From contig UBMU01000027.1 in the NCBI GenBank assembly GCA_900466605.1, positions 1 to 64,000 on the forward strand: 64,000 nucleotides of DNA, read 5' to 3'. Shown here piece by piece: positions 26,973-35,101 of this stretch. This stretch comes from Hyphomicrobiales bacterium (GTDB taxonomy: Bacteria; Pseudomonadota; Alphaproteobacteria; Rhizobiales; Rhizobiaceae). Positions within the stretch are counted from its first letter, which is position 1. Each line of letters opens with the position of its first letter. The translations under genes and the position numbers were made by a program. The notes beneath the pieces are model-generated. The model had not been told where the DNA came from and made no database searches. It saw only the letters and a list, made by a program, of their open reading frames with translations.

Positions 26973-27992
26973 TTATTCTGCGGCGATAATTGCAGCGGCA
27001 GGTTGCTTTCGGAGTTCACCGTCGAAATGTTCGATCGTTCTGATCAAGCCCTCGCGGAGGCTTATTTCCGGTCGCCACCCAAGAAGCTGCTTTGCTTTGC
27101 TAATGTCGGGCTTGCGGCGTTTCGGGTCGTCAACCGGCAAAGGATGGCGGATAATCGGAGAGCGTGAGGCAGTGATCTCCAGAACAAGATGCGCAAGTTC
27201 CTCCATGGTAAATTCACCGGGATTGCCAAGGTTGACGGGGCTATCGGCGACTTCGCTACGCATCAGAAGGTCAAAACCTCTGATTAGATCGTCGACATAG
27301 CAGAAGGATCGCGTTTGGCTGCCGTCGCCGTAGACCGTCAGCGGCTGTCCGAGCAATGCCTGAATAACGAAATTGGATACGACCCGACCATCGTCCGGTT
27401 GCATGCGCGGCCCATATGTGTTGAAGATGCGCACCATACGTACTGTGATGCCGCGCGTTTTGCCGTAGTCGGTGAAGAGAGTTTCTGCAAAGCGCTTTCC
27501 TTCGTCATAGCAGGAGCGCGGGCCGACGGTGTTGACATTGCCCCAGTAATGCTCTGGCTGGGGGTGTATTTCTGGATCACCATATATTTCGGAAGTCGAG
27601 GCGTGAAAAACCCGAGCGCCGTCACGTTCCGCGCGGCGCAGAACGTTCCATGCTCCTTGGCAATTGATCATCGCGGTCGAAACCGGATCGGCTTGGTAGT
27701 GGACCGGCGAAGCCGGGCACGCAAGATTGTAAATCTCAGCGAACTGCGGAAGCGTGTCAGGCAGCTCGCCCTTTACGTCATGCTGGACAATGCTCAGGCG
27801 ATTACTGAACTGCAACTTCGAAAGATTGGACGCACGTCCAGTGTGAAAATTGTCGAGGCAGTAAACATGGTTACCCCGAGAGACAAGAAGATCGGCTAGA
27901 TGTGATCCAAGAAAACCGGCGCCTCCTGTAATAAGAATATTTGCGCCTTCAAGTATAGGTCGCCGAAATGTAGTTAGGTTGTTGACATCCAT
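26973..27992 (-). CDS. UDP-glucuronate decarboxylase (UDP-xylose synthase)
   Basis: A 339-residue SDR with the diagnostic UXS pattern: cofactor loop GGAGFLGSHLADLLV, YNLACPASPVHYQADP, STSEIYGDPEIHPQPEHYWGNVN, then GPRSCYDEGKRFAETL holding the catalytic Tyr-x3-Lys. It converts UDP-glucuronate to UDP-xylose. First gene of the operon. Start: GTG at 27995 and ATG at 27992 are adjacent, behind AAAAAAGGG, and the ATG is used here. With the next gene it completes UDP-glucose to UDP-xylose. Bacterial UXS of this type is known from Sinorhizobium meliloti. Confidence 0.93.
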   Translation of the reverse strand: MDVNNLTTFRRPILEGANILITGGAGFLGSHLADLLVSRGNHVYCLDNFHTGRASNLSKLQFSNRLSIVQHDVKGELPDTLPQFAEIYNLACPASPVHYQADPVSTAMINCQGAWNVLRRAERDGARVFHASTSEIYGDPEIHPQPEHYWGNVNTVGPRSCYDEGKRFAETLFTDYGKTRGITVRMVRIFNTYGPRMQPDDGRVVSNFVIQALLGQPLTVYGDGSQTRSFCYVDDLIRGFDLLMRSEVADSPVNLGNPGEFTMEELAHLVLEITASRSPIIRHPLPVDDPKRRKPDISKAKQLLGWRPEISLREGLIRTIEHFDGELRKQPAAAIIAAE

Positions 27993-28376
27993 CACCCTTT
28001 TTTACTCCATACACTAGTTCGAAAAGCGGCGCTTTTCAGTTGATAATTGATAGATTGGCCTCGGGGATTCCTTCGGGGTCCCTAGGCACTTCATCGCGAT
28101 CTCGGCAAGGCCGCTAGGCCGTCGCGGATCCCGCAAATGCATTTCATGCCAGCACCACGGCACTGGGTACGCGAAGTATCTTTTTCATCTCGCTTGCTCC
28201 GTTGACGGTGGAGGGCGCTTTTGCGCCCAACTTCCCGGCGAGATATCCGCCATGGCCACCGGCCTTTGGGCGGCGCGGAAGTTCTGGTTGGTACCGGACA
28301 TCCCAGCATTGGTGTGGAACACACATTGCGATGCTATTTCGCGCCCTTAGCCATCCAGGCTGATCCTGCTGCGTCC
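27993..28376. promoter_or_regulatory. Promoter region of the glycan operon with a 5' hairpin
   Basis: No gene is supported in this 384-bp gap. About 30 bases upstream of the UXS start lies the inverted repeat GAAAAGC-GGC-GCTTTTC (28021-28037), which could be an operator or a 5'-UTR hairpin. A second imperfect symmetry, GGGGATTCCTTCGGGGTCCC, lies near 28061-28080. Function inferred from position. Confidence 0.45.
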
Positions 28377-28668
28377 CTACTTGCAGGCTATGCCGTCACC
28401 ATCGCGATCGAGCTTCGGTGCATAGCCCGGCTCACCGATCCGTGTCGGTGTTGCACTGGCAGCGCGCGCGGCGGCGCAGTTCCGGTAGTAGACGCTTCTG
28501 GCTGCTGTCGACCAATCTTGCGGCGATGCCGGCGCGTCAAATCGCGGAGCTGCCTGGACTTCGCCCTTAACGCCCGCCGGAACACCTGTAGTCGTCGGCG
28601 TTGGCCGATACGGCACAACCAAGGCCACCAATGATAGCGGCGATAGCCAGGGTTCCAGTGACTTTCAT
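28377..28668 (-). pseudogene. Excalibur-domain protein, frameshifted copy
   Basis: The ATG at 28668 starts a good leader (MKVTGTLAIAAIIGGLGCAVSANADD), but the frame stops within a few codons. The downstream part continues in another frame with GVPAGVKGEV and the Excalibur end YYRNCAAARAASATP, PGYAPKLDRDGDGIACK. Comparison with the intact paralogue at 32448-32813 shows about two bases missing near 28583-28590. The DxDxDG calcium-binding motif and flanking cysteines are preserved in the second half, so decay is recent. It is part of a duplicated Excalibur/AraC unit. Confidence 0.8.
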
Positions 28669-28689
28669 TCCCGTCCAATCTCCGTGGCA

Positions 28690-28870
28690 AGACGTCTCTT
28701 ATGCATGGCGCGTGCCAGTGGGCATGGCAAAGCCGTGCCTGTTTCGATGTGCGCGATGCAATTGTTGAACCTGCCTGTTCCCATCGCCATGAGCCCGACC
28801 TGCTGGCTCATTGTGACAAGCGGCAATTCTGGGAGCATCACGCCGCGGCGACCGGCACTGCACCTCCCCC
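28690..28870. repeat. Diverged intergenic repeat, copy 1
   Basis: The spacer between the decayed Excalibur and AraC copies aligns with 32830-33010 and partly with 30027-30150. Shared blocks include TGGCAAGAC, GCATGGCGCGTGCC, TGTTTCGATG and a TGGCTCATTGTGACAAGCGGCAA-like stretch ending in CACGCCGCGGCGACCGGCACTGC (cut here for length). It holds the divergent promoters of the unit. Confidence 0.65.
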
Positions 28871-29053
28871 CAGCAAAGGTTGCAGTGCCGTGCATTGACG
28901 CTTAACAATTCGTCTCTGCGGGATCCCTTATATAATGTTCGACCGCTTCGAGCTTGCCACGCGAAGCCAATAGCTTGCGCTAAGCTGCCACAAGTTCATC
29001 GTGGGGTAATTTTCTTGTTCCCGTTAGGTAGGAAGCGACAGGTCGATCAGAAT

Positions 29054-29990
29054 ATGGCAATCGTGCCGCCTTTCACGCGAGGCCTGGCAACGAGGATTGC
29101 GGCAAGACGCCTAGAGCCCTCTTCTGTCAAATGCGGATCTCTCGCTCCGTTCACTCGCCGAATTCAGGCGGATTGGCGCCGGATCACAGACACATTTCCT
29201 TGACTTAGCGTCGCGCGCGCTGCGGAGGACGATTGGACCGGGTTGACGCTGGCGAGCGAATGCGATCTGCGTGAAACGGGCGTGCTTTACTACGCGGCGG
29301 CGCCATCACCCGTTCTGGCGATGCGCTCAAGCAACTTTCAAGATATGTTCGCCTTGGCAAGGAGGTCCTCGTTATGGGAGTGAAGGAAAGCCCAGTTGCT
29401 CTATTGAACTGTTCTATCCCAGTATCTAGCCCTACCAGGGCAGCGAGCAGATACAGCTCTTGGCGTTTGCCTTCCTGCGCCTGTGCCGAAGCTTGTTGGT
29501 CGAAATATTGCGCCAACTCGGGCGAGATTCGTCCACCACAGGTCGGGCGATCTGGGTCAAATCCGTGGTTGCGGCATCGCATTCGACGCCGACGCCGATG
29601 AGATACTGTTCGACATCGACGTGACGGACCTGCGTCTAGTGGCAGCCGACCGCCTTCCCAACGAGTTGATGTTCAAGACGCGTGAGAAGGCCTTGTGGTC
29701 CGCCCAACCAATGCCAGCCCATTTCGAACTGTCGTAGAAAACCTCATCCGCTTTCACCGCACGCCAAAGCTACTACGAGAAGTCTGGAAAAGCGGCGTGG
29801 CCTCAGCGAGCGAACATTCGCTCCCTGAGGCCGTCCGAAGGCTTAAGCTTTGGAAGGGCCCTCGACCAACAGCGAGGCCGACCTCGCCTCGCGCGACCTT
29901 GAGGAGGATCTTCAAGGTGCGCAGATCGCTTGGCTGATTGGCTTTGATCAGCCGAGCTCCTTCAGCAATGCGTGCGAGGCGCCGCTAGTC
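29054..29990 (+). pseudogene. Decayed AraC/OruR-like regulator
   Basis: Nucleotide-level homologue of the intact gene at 33185-34258, running from an ATG near 29054 to about 29990, with several indels and stops. Readable patches: sensor-domain sequence around GLTLASECDLRETGVLYYAAA (near 29240-29300), FDADADEILFDIDVTDLRLVAADRLPNELM (near 29580-29680), PFRTVVEN (near 29725) and the terminal helix-turn-helix DNA matching QIAWLLGF near 29925. No single frame spans it. Together with the broken Excalibur gene this is a dead copy of a two-gene unit. Confidence 0.82.
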
Positions 29991-30026
29991 GGCATTGGCC
30001 GGACATAACCCTCGGCTAGAGCCGGT

Positions 30027-30150
30027 GGACTGGCAAGACGGGCGTGTTTCAATAACGCGCGATGCGATAGTCGAATGACGCCGCGATCCCACCTTGCGTG
30101 GGAGTGGCTCATTGCGACCAAGTGGCAACGGGGGTATTACACCGCCGCGC
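30027..30150. repeat. Diverged intergenic repeat, copy 3
   Basis: Contains TGGCAAGACG followed directly by TGTTTCAATAAC, CGCGATGCGATAGTCG and TGGCTCATTGCGACCAAGTGG leading to a GGGGGTATTACACCGCCGCG block. This matches the spacers at 28690-28870 and 32830-33010. It lies just after the dead AraC copy and has lost both flanking genes, so it is a trace of a third unit or of the rearrangement that made the duplication. Confidence 0.55.
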
Positions 30151-30159
30151 GCCGCGCCA

Positions 30160-30420
30160 TCATTCACACCATACAGAGCAGGTTTCTCTGCGCCCGACGT
30201 TGAACAACTCTGCCGACGTGCACAGACCCGCTGTACCTTCCATGAAAATCACTTCGTCACCTTCGTCCCAACCCAAACAATAAGTTTGGGCCTTGTACAA
30301 ATCTCCATCGATTACGAAGCTCTCGTCGTTTGCAGCGGCTTCGATTTCGTAGGTTGTTGCCGCGAGCAATGGCGTTGCAAAGGCATTGGCAATAAGGATT
30401 GCGCAGATCAGCTGTTTCAA
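30160..30420 (-). CDS. Small secreted cysteine-containing protein
   Basis: An 86-residue protein starting at TTG 30420. AGAGGA lies 8 bases upstream, and this start yields a clean signal peptide (MKQLICAILIANAFATPLLA before ATTYEI). The mature part has four cysteines (YCLGWDEGDEV, GLCTSAEL, ETCSVWCE). A TTG six codons upstream lacks a well-placed ribosome site. Family not recognised. It follows the membrane-protein gene at 30451 in the same direction. Confidence 0.6.
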   Translation of the reverse strand: MKQLICAILIANAFATPLLAATTYEIEAAANDESFVIDGDLYKAQTYCLGWDEGDEVIFMEGTAGLCTSAELFNVGRRETCSVWCE

Positions 30421-30450
30421 CTTGGTTTTCCTCTTCAAATAGCGCGTAGT

Positions 30451-31560
30451 CTATTCTGCCGCGTCTCTGACCAGCCCCAGGCCGCGCAGGCTCTTGACCT
30501 TCTGGCGGTCAACTGCGTCGCGCCCTTCCGGCGTCCACGCTTCGCTCGTGACGCTCTCATTCATCCAAACCTCGCGGCTCATAAGGAAGGCCACGAAGAA
30601 GAATAGAAGCGGCATGACGTCGATCGCACCGGCAAGGATCCAAGCATGCGCAGCAGCGCTGAATGCTTGCCTGCGAGTAGCCTCGCCCAGCGGTAGCGGG
30701 CGGAACAACGGGGCCCTCACCGTCTGCCGGTCGGCTAGAGCTTTGACAGCTTTCGCTTCCCAGTCGGCAGTCTCCTTTGTCAGGTTGATGCCATTGTCGC
30801 TGAAGCTGACCATGCCGGTATTGGCGATAATCGGCTTTGGATCCACGGCGTTAAGTTCATCGACCAGGCTGGACACAGCTCCAGCCGCGGCCATGAAAGC
30901 AGACTGGTCACCTCGGGCGGCAGCGTCGCGCAGGAGATCAAGCTGGCGCTGGCCATTGACCTGCATGTCCTTAGCACTGGCCAGCAGGGCGTTTAGTGAC
31001 TGCGCGCCCGTCGTAAAAGCCTCGGCGCTCTCCTTCAGCGATGCCCACTTCGGGCCTTGTCCTTTGCCGGTACCGTGCGAACCGTTACCCTCCATTTCGG
31101 CTCGGCCTTGGAAGCCCGAAGCGAGTACGGTGGCACTCTCGGCGACGCCGCGCCAAGAGGTCGCCTCGGAATGGGCCTCCGAGAGGGCGTTGTTGAAACC
31201 ATCGACCTGTTCGGACAGCTCAGCTGATAGCGCCGAGTGACCAGCGAGTGCTGTCGCAATCGCCTGGGCCGAAGCGCCAAGTGCGACCACTGTGACGAGG
31301 AGGGCAGCACTGAACACGCCGACGATGATCGGCAAGCGGACGAAGCCGACAACATTCTTGGTGAGCGCATGCCAAAAGATAGCGAAAGCCACGGCGGCAA
31401 CAATTCCCGCAAGCCCTGGCAGCAGCCAGCCACCGTTTGGGTTCGCATCATGGATGCCATGGGCGATCCCTACGGCGGCAAACATGGCGCAGGCTACTGC
31501 GGCAAAGCCGAGGCATTTCACAGCCCGGTCGATCCGGCGTTCAGTTTTCGAAGTCTTCAT
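30451..31560 (-). CDS. Inner-membrane protein of unknown function
   Basis: A 369-residue protein with three hydrophobic segments in the first 110 residues (about 15-35, 45-65, 75-100). A long hydrophilic, alanine/serine-rich and helical central region follows (110-300, probably coiled and periplasmic), then one membrane segment near 305-330 (AWILAGAIDVMPLLFFFVAFLM) and a short cytosolic tail. The layout resembles membrane sensors or structural proteins, but no catalytic motif is visible and I do not recognise the family. Second-last gene of a four-gene minus-strand run from 32291 to 30160. Confidence 0.7.
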   Translation of the reverse strand: MKTSKTERRIDRAVKCLGFAAVACAMFAAVGIAHGIHDANPNGGWLLPGLAGIVAAVAFAIFWHALTKNVVGFVRLPIIVGVFSAALLVTVVALGASAQAIATALAGHSALSAELSEQVDGFNNALSEAHSEATSWRGVAESATVLASGFQGRAEMEGNGSHGTGKGQGPKWASLKESAEAFTTGAQSLNALLASAKDMQVNGQRQLDLLRDAAARGDQSAFMAAAGAVSSLVDELNAVDPKPIIANTGMVSFSDNGINLTKETADWEAKAVKALADRQTVRAPLFRPLPLGEATRRQAFSAAAHAWILAGAIDVMPLLFFFVAFLMSREVWMNESVTSEAWTPEGRDAVDRQKVKSLRGLGLVRDAAE

Positions 31561-31584
31561 GATCTCTGTCCATCAGTCGAGGGG

Positions 31585-31989
31585 TTAGTAGTCGAGTTGG
31601 GCGCCGGGGCACCAATGCTGAATGCGAGCAAGCTTTTCCGCACTGCCCTTGCGGTATTCGAGGCCGAGGCCCTCCCTGATGAGGACGTCGGCAACGTTGA
31701 TGCCGTCCACTCTCACCCATGCCAACGTGCGCCCGTAGCGGTCGCGCCCAACGCGCTCGATGCGGATTTCGCCGTCATCAAGCAGTTCTCGCAGGCGGTC
31801 TGCCGCCTGCATGCCGACGTCAAGTTCATGATCGCAGCGGGGCTTCCACGTTTCCGGGGTGTCGAGATCGAGGATGCGGATCTTTTCCCCATTGCGAAGA
31901 GCAAGCGTATCGCCGTCCACGACTTCGACGTCTGCCGCCCCAAAGCTCAGTGCGGCGACGGTGATGATGCTGACAATAGCGCCCTTCAT
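31585..31989 (-). CDS. Secreted thermonuclease (SNc) family protein
   Basis: A 134-residue protein with a signal peptide (MKGAIVSIITVAALSFGAA) and a staphylococcal-nuclease fold. VVDGDTLAL carries the calcium aspartate, IRILDLDTPE carries the catalytic Arg and Glu, and RDRYGRTLAWV carries the second catalytic Arg; LIREGLGLEY follows. All residues needed for Ca-dependent phosphodiester cleavage appear present. The ATG at 31989 overlaps the stop of the upstream gene (ATGA), so translation is coupled. It probably degrades or processes nucleic acids outside the cytoplasm. Confidence 0.88.
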   Translation of the reverse strand: MKGAIVSIITVAALSFGAADVEVVDGDTLALRNGEKIRILDLDTPETWKPRCDHELDVGMQAADRLRELLDDGEIRIERVGRDRYGRTLAWVRVDGINVADVLIREGLGLEYRKGSAEKLARIQHWCPGAQLDY

Positions 31990-32291
31990 TTCTTGCTGAG
32001 CGCATCCACACAAATGTTGCGGTGCATTTCCTTGAAGCCGACAGCATCGATCGGCTGTTGGAAACTGTATGCGACCTCGATGCTGTCCAGGAGCGTAGCC
32101 CGCAGTTGCGGCTTGCCCTCCGGGAAATTCTGCCGGAGGACGGCCATGGTGGTTTCCTTCGCGGTCCCTATGCTGCGCTGCTTCATCGCGCTTTCGGCGA
32201 ACTGCGTGAAGCCGTCGCATATGCTGAAGTCGACGGCATGTACCCTTCCTGCCAGCATCATGGCGCTGGCTACAAACAGTAGCTTCTTCAT
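31986..32291 (-). CDS. Small secreted protein of unknown function
   Basis: A 101-residue protein: signal peptide MKKLLFVASAMMLAGRVHA, then a helical mature part with two cysteines (SICDGFTQFAE, NICVDALSKK) that could form one disulfide. The ATG at 32291 is used; a GTG one codon upstream is possible and the ribosome site is weak. It overlaps the thermonuclease gene by 4 bases, suggesting the two products work together, for example as a secreted nuclease and its partner or inhibitor. No family recognised. Confidence 0.65.
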   Translation of the reverse strand: MKKLLFVASAMMLAGRVHAVDFSICDGFTQFAESAMKQRSIGTAKETTMAVLRQNFPEGKPQLRATLLDSIEVAYSFQQPIDAVGFKEMHRNICVDALSKK

Positions 32292-32447
32292 CACGTTTGG
32301 TCCGTTCGTGGCGGGAGAGTGTTACGCCGCCCGCTATTTGGGAGCGGAACGTTCAGATCGATGCCGAACGCCTCGGGAGTGGGACCGCGCACGCTGCGTG
32401 TGCTCCCTCTCACCTTCCACCCTTCAAGCTGGCCCCATCTGGTTTCG

Positions 32448-32813
32448 CTACTCGCAGGCTATTCCATCACCATCGCGATCTAGCTTTCGTGCATAGCCCG
32501 GCTCACCGATACGTATTGGTGCTGCACCGGCGGAACGTGCCGCGGCGCAGTTCCGGTAGTAAACGCTTCCGGCCATTTCTTTCGTCGTCGTGGCGGAGCC
32601 AACCATCAGCTGCATCTCGAGATAGGCCTGGAACTCTCCCCGGACGCAGTCGCTTTGCATCAAGTAGTTGTCTGGATATCTTCCGATACACTTAGCTTTG
32701 ATTTGGCCTTTAACACCTGCCGGAATACTACTGTGGTCGTCTGCATTCGCCGGTGCGGCATATGCTACGCTGCTAATGATGGCTGCGACAGCCAGGGTCC
32801 CAACAATTCTCAT
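32448..32813 (-). CDS. Secreted Excalibur-domain calcium-binding protein
   Basis: A 121-residue protein: signal peptide MRIVGTLAVAAIISSVAYAAPANA, a middle region with two cysteines (AKCIGRY, SDCVRGEFQ), and a C-terminal Excalibur domain (YYRNCAAARSAGAAP, then KLDRDGDGIACE) with a DxDxDG calcium loop bracketed by two cysteines. Excalibur domains accompany secreted nucleases and surface proteins. Intact counterpart of the broken copy at 28377-28668. It diverges from the AraC gene at 33185, which may regulate it. Confidence 0.85.
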   Translation of the reverse strand: MRIVGTLAVAAIISSVAYAAPANADDHSSIPAGVKGQIKAKCIGRYPDNYLMQSDCVRGEFQAYLEMQLMVGSATTTKEMAGSVYYRNCAAARSAGAAPIRIGEPGYARKLDRDGDGIACE

Positions 32814-32829
32814 TCCCACCCAATCTCCT

Positions 32830-33010
32830 TGGCAAGACCGCCCACATGCATGGCGCGTGCCGCCAGCGTGGTGGGGCGATACGTGTTTCGATGATACACT
32901 GCGTTCGTTGACGATGCCTGCGACTATGGCCGTGTCCCCATCCTTAAAGGGATGAAGGCTCTTTATGACCAAGTGGCAATTCGGGGGCATTACGCCGCAG
33001 CGACCGGCAC
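32830..33010. repeat. Diverged intergenic repeat, copy 2
   Basis: The spacer of the intact Excalibur/AraC unit. It shares ordered blocks with 28690-28870: TCTCCTTGGCAAGACC, CATGGCGCGTGCC, TGTTTCGATGA, GACCAAGTGGCAATTCGGGG and CGCAGCGACCGGCACTGC. It contains the divergent promoters. Conservation across copies may mark an AraC-type operator, but no exact site can be fixed. Confidence 0.6.
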
Positions 33011-33184
33011 TGCGCCCCCCCCGACAAGCCGCAGTGCCGTGCATTGACGCTAAACAATTCGTCGCTGCAGGAACTCTTGTATAGTGTTATGCCGCTATGA
33101 TCTTGCCACGCTACGCCAATTGCTTGCGCTAAGCTGCCACAGTTCATAGTGTGCGAATTTCGCATTTCGACTAGGCAGGAAGCG

Positions 33185-34258
33185 ATGATGGAACAGGTCG
33201 ACACAGTCATCCAGGGACTGACCTCTTTTCCGACCGCGAGTGGTCTGGCGACGCGATTGGCTGAGCGACATCTTGAGCGCAACGGCATAGATCCGGCCCC
33301 TCTTCTCCAGAAAGCGAGTATCTCGCCACGCTCACTCGCCGAACGTGGGCGTATTAGCGCCAAGTCACAGACGCTGCTTCTTGACTTGGTGTCACGTGCT
33401 GCGCGCGACGACTGGATTGGGCTCACGCTTGCTGGCGAGTGCGATCTACGTGAAATAGGCATGCTTTACTATGTGGCGGCCTCGTCGCCCGACCTCCGCG
33501 ATGCGCTCAAACGCATTTCAAGATATGTCCGTCTCGGCAACGAAGCACTCGTTGTGCGCTTGAAGGAACGGCCCGTTTGTTCTGTTGAGCTTTCCTATTC
33601 CGGTGTGCAGCGCCACCAGGACCGGCATCAGATAGAGCTCCTGGCCTTTGCCTTCCTGCGCTTGTGCCGAAATCTCGTTGGCAGAAATCTCGCGCCAATT
33701 CACACGAAGTTCATTCACCACAGAACCGGCGATCTGGGGCTGATCAGCCGGCTGTTTGGTTGTGACGTCGAGTTCGACGCTGACGCCGATGAGATAGTGT
33801 TCGACATGGATGTGATGCAGCTACCACTGGTGGCAGCCGACCCGTTTCTCAACGAGTTAATGGTGAAGACGTGTGATGAGGCCATGGCGGTCCGCTCAAC
33901 CAACCTCAGCCCATTTCGAACTGTCGTCGAAAACACCATTGCACCACTCTTGCCGCACGCCGAGGCGACCACACGAACGGTCGCTAAGCGGCTTGGTCTC
34001 AGCGAGCGAACATTCGCTCGCCGCCTGGCGTCCGAAGGCTTGAGCTTTGGAGAGGTCCTTGACCAACAGCGTCGCGATCTCGCTATGCGGTATCTCGAAG
34101 AAGATCTTCAAGCCTCGCAAATCGCGTGGCTGTTAGGTTTCCATCAGCCGAGTTCGTTCAGTCACGCTTGCCGCCGATGGACGGGAAAGAGCCCGTCGGA
34201 ATTCCGGCGCGCTCCCAAAACCGCCGCCGCTGCGCGGTCGGAGGAGGCCACCTTCTAG
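33185..34258 (+). CDS. AraC family regulator with Arabinose_bd-type sensor domain, intact copy
   Basis: A 357-residue regulator. The sensor domain lies at about 15-205 (RDDWIGLTLAGECDLREIGMLYYVAASS, LLAFAFLRLCRNLVGRNL). The C-terminal double helix-turn-helix is at about 240-340 (RTVAKRLGLSERTFARRLASEGLSFGEVLDQQRRDLAMRYL, SQIAWLLGFHQPSSFSHACRRWTGKSP). ATG at 33185 or 33188 follows AGGAAGCG. It is the living member of a duplicated unit (dead copy at 29054-29990) and a paralogue of the gene at 12650. Divergent from the Excalibur gene. The ligand is unknown; amino-acid-type effectors are known for OruR relatives. Confidence 0.88.
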   Translation: MMEQVDTVIQGLTSFPTASGLATRLAERHLERNGIDPAPLLQKASISPRSLAERGRISAKSQTLLLDLVSRAARDDWIGLTLAGECDLREIGMLYYVAASSPDLRDALKRISRYVRLGNEALVVRLKERPVCSVELSYSGVQRHQDRHQIELLAFAFLRLCRNLVGRNLAPIHTKFIHHRTGDLGLISRLFGCDVEFDADADEIVFDMDVMQLPLVAADPFLNELMVKTCDEAMAVRSTNLSPFRTVVENTIAPLLPHAEATTRTVAKRLGLSERTFARRLASEGLSFGEVLDQQRRDLAMRYLEEDLQASQIAWLLGFHQPSSFSHACRRWTGKSPSEFRRAPKTAAAARSEEATF

Positions 34259-34513
34259 ATCAATACGAAGTTGGAAACTTTGCCTGGAGACGCCATGTGG
34301 CACCCGGCTGCAAGCTATTGGCGTATGAGCACAAGACTCGGTCGCAGATATCCCATATCTCGTTTTCCTAGGGAGAGGCTTTCCTTGAGCGTCGCAGCAC
34401 TACGCATTGTTAGGACGTCATCATCGGAAGATCTAAGCCGAAACCGGATCCCCGGTCATGCGCCCTGAGCATGGCGCATCCGAAGATGCAGCTCGAGAAC
34501 AGGAAATCACCAG

Positions 34514-34858
34514 TTGAAACGCTTCACCGCAACCTTGATCGCATTTTCTATTGTCACATCGACCGCATCTGCAGGAGAGTGGCAGCGCATCGGCCCAGGG
34601 CTGGGGTATGAACAGGCCGACGCCTACTGCGAACTCTATGCCATGAACGGCGGGCGCGGCATGGTCGTCTTCGGCGATCAAAATTTCGTCGCGGGCGCCA
34701 TGATCGGTGGGGCCATCGGTGGCCTTATCCGTCGCGCGCGGTTGAAATCCAACTGCATGGTGCTGCAGGGTTGGAAGTATTCGAATGTGGTCGCCAAGGC
34801 CAAACCCGCGCCTGTCCCGGTCAAGCCCAAGACCAAAGGTAGGACCAGGAAAGGGTAA
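34514..34858 (+). CDS. Small secreted glycine-zipper-like protein
   Basis: A 114-residue protein beginning with TTG (34514), preceded by AGGAAA at 7 bases. Signal peptide MKRFTATLIAFSIVTSTASA, a short core with two cysteines (YCELYAMN, SNCMVLQG), a Gly-rich hydrophobic stretch (FVAGAMIGGAIGGLIRRA) like a glycine zipper, and a basic Pro/Lys tail (KPAPVPVKPKTKGRTRKG). It probably associates with the envelope. Family not named with confidence. Confidence 0.62.
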   Translation: MKRFTATLIAFSIVTSTASAGEWQRIGPGLGYEQADAYCELYAMNGGRGMVVFGDQNFVAGAMIGGAIGGLIRRARLKSNCMVLQGWKYSNVVAKAKPAPVPVKPKTKGRTRKG

Positions 34859-34919
34859 CAGGATATCCTCCCACGATTTCAATGCTCAGCCAAAAGCTCC
34901 TTTTCCGGAGGACTAACTG

Positions 34920-35100
34920 ATGAATGCGTTGATTACGGTCGCGGGATCTTCCTGCTGATGGCTAACTAGCTTTCGACGCCGGTTTTAGCACTTGAGGAGT
35001 ATACCATCGACGGCGAATACAACGGCTGCGAATACGGAAAACTTTATGGGCTTGTAGGCGGTGGTGTGCTCGAATGCGAAAATCTCGAAATGGGTTTTGC
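34920..35100 (+). pseudogene. Relic of a small secreted protein
   Basis: The ATG at 34920 has a strong GGAGG site and starts MNALITVAG, but stops at 34956. Shifting frame gives IFLLMAN, an amber codon, then STPVLALEEYTIDGEYNGCEYGKLYGLVGGGVLECEN. This is a signal-peptide end followed by the GCEYGKLY/GGVLEC core I recall from short rhizobial secreted proteins. At least one frameshift and one stop show that it is dead. Its end meets the autotransporter 3' end. Confidence 0.6.
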
Positions 35101-35101
35101 T

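Noticed and set aside
31237..32496. 419-codon plus-strand open frame across three minus-strand genes
   Set aside because: The minus strand has signal peptides, a complete nuclease motif set and coupled stop/start overlaps. The plus-strand product has no recognisable features.
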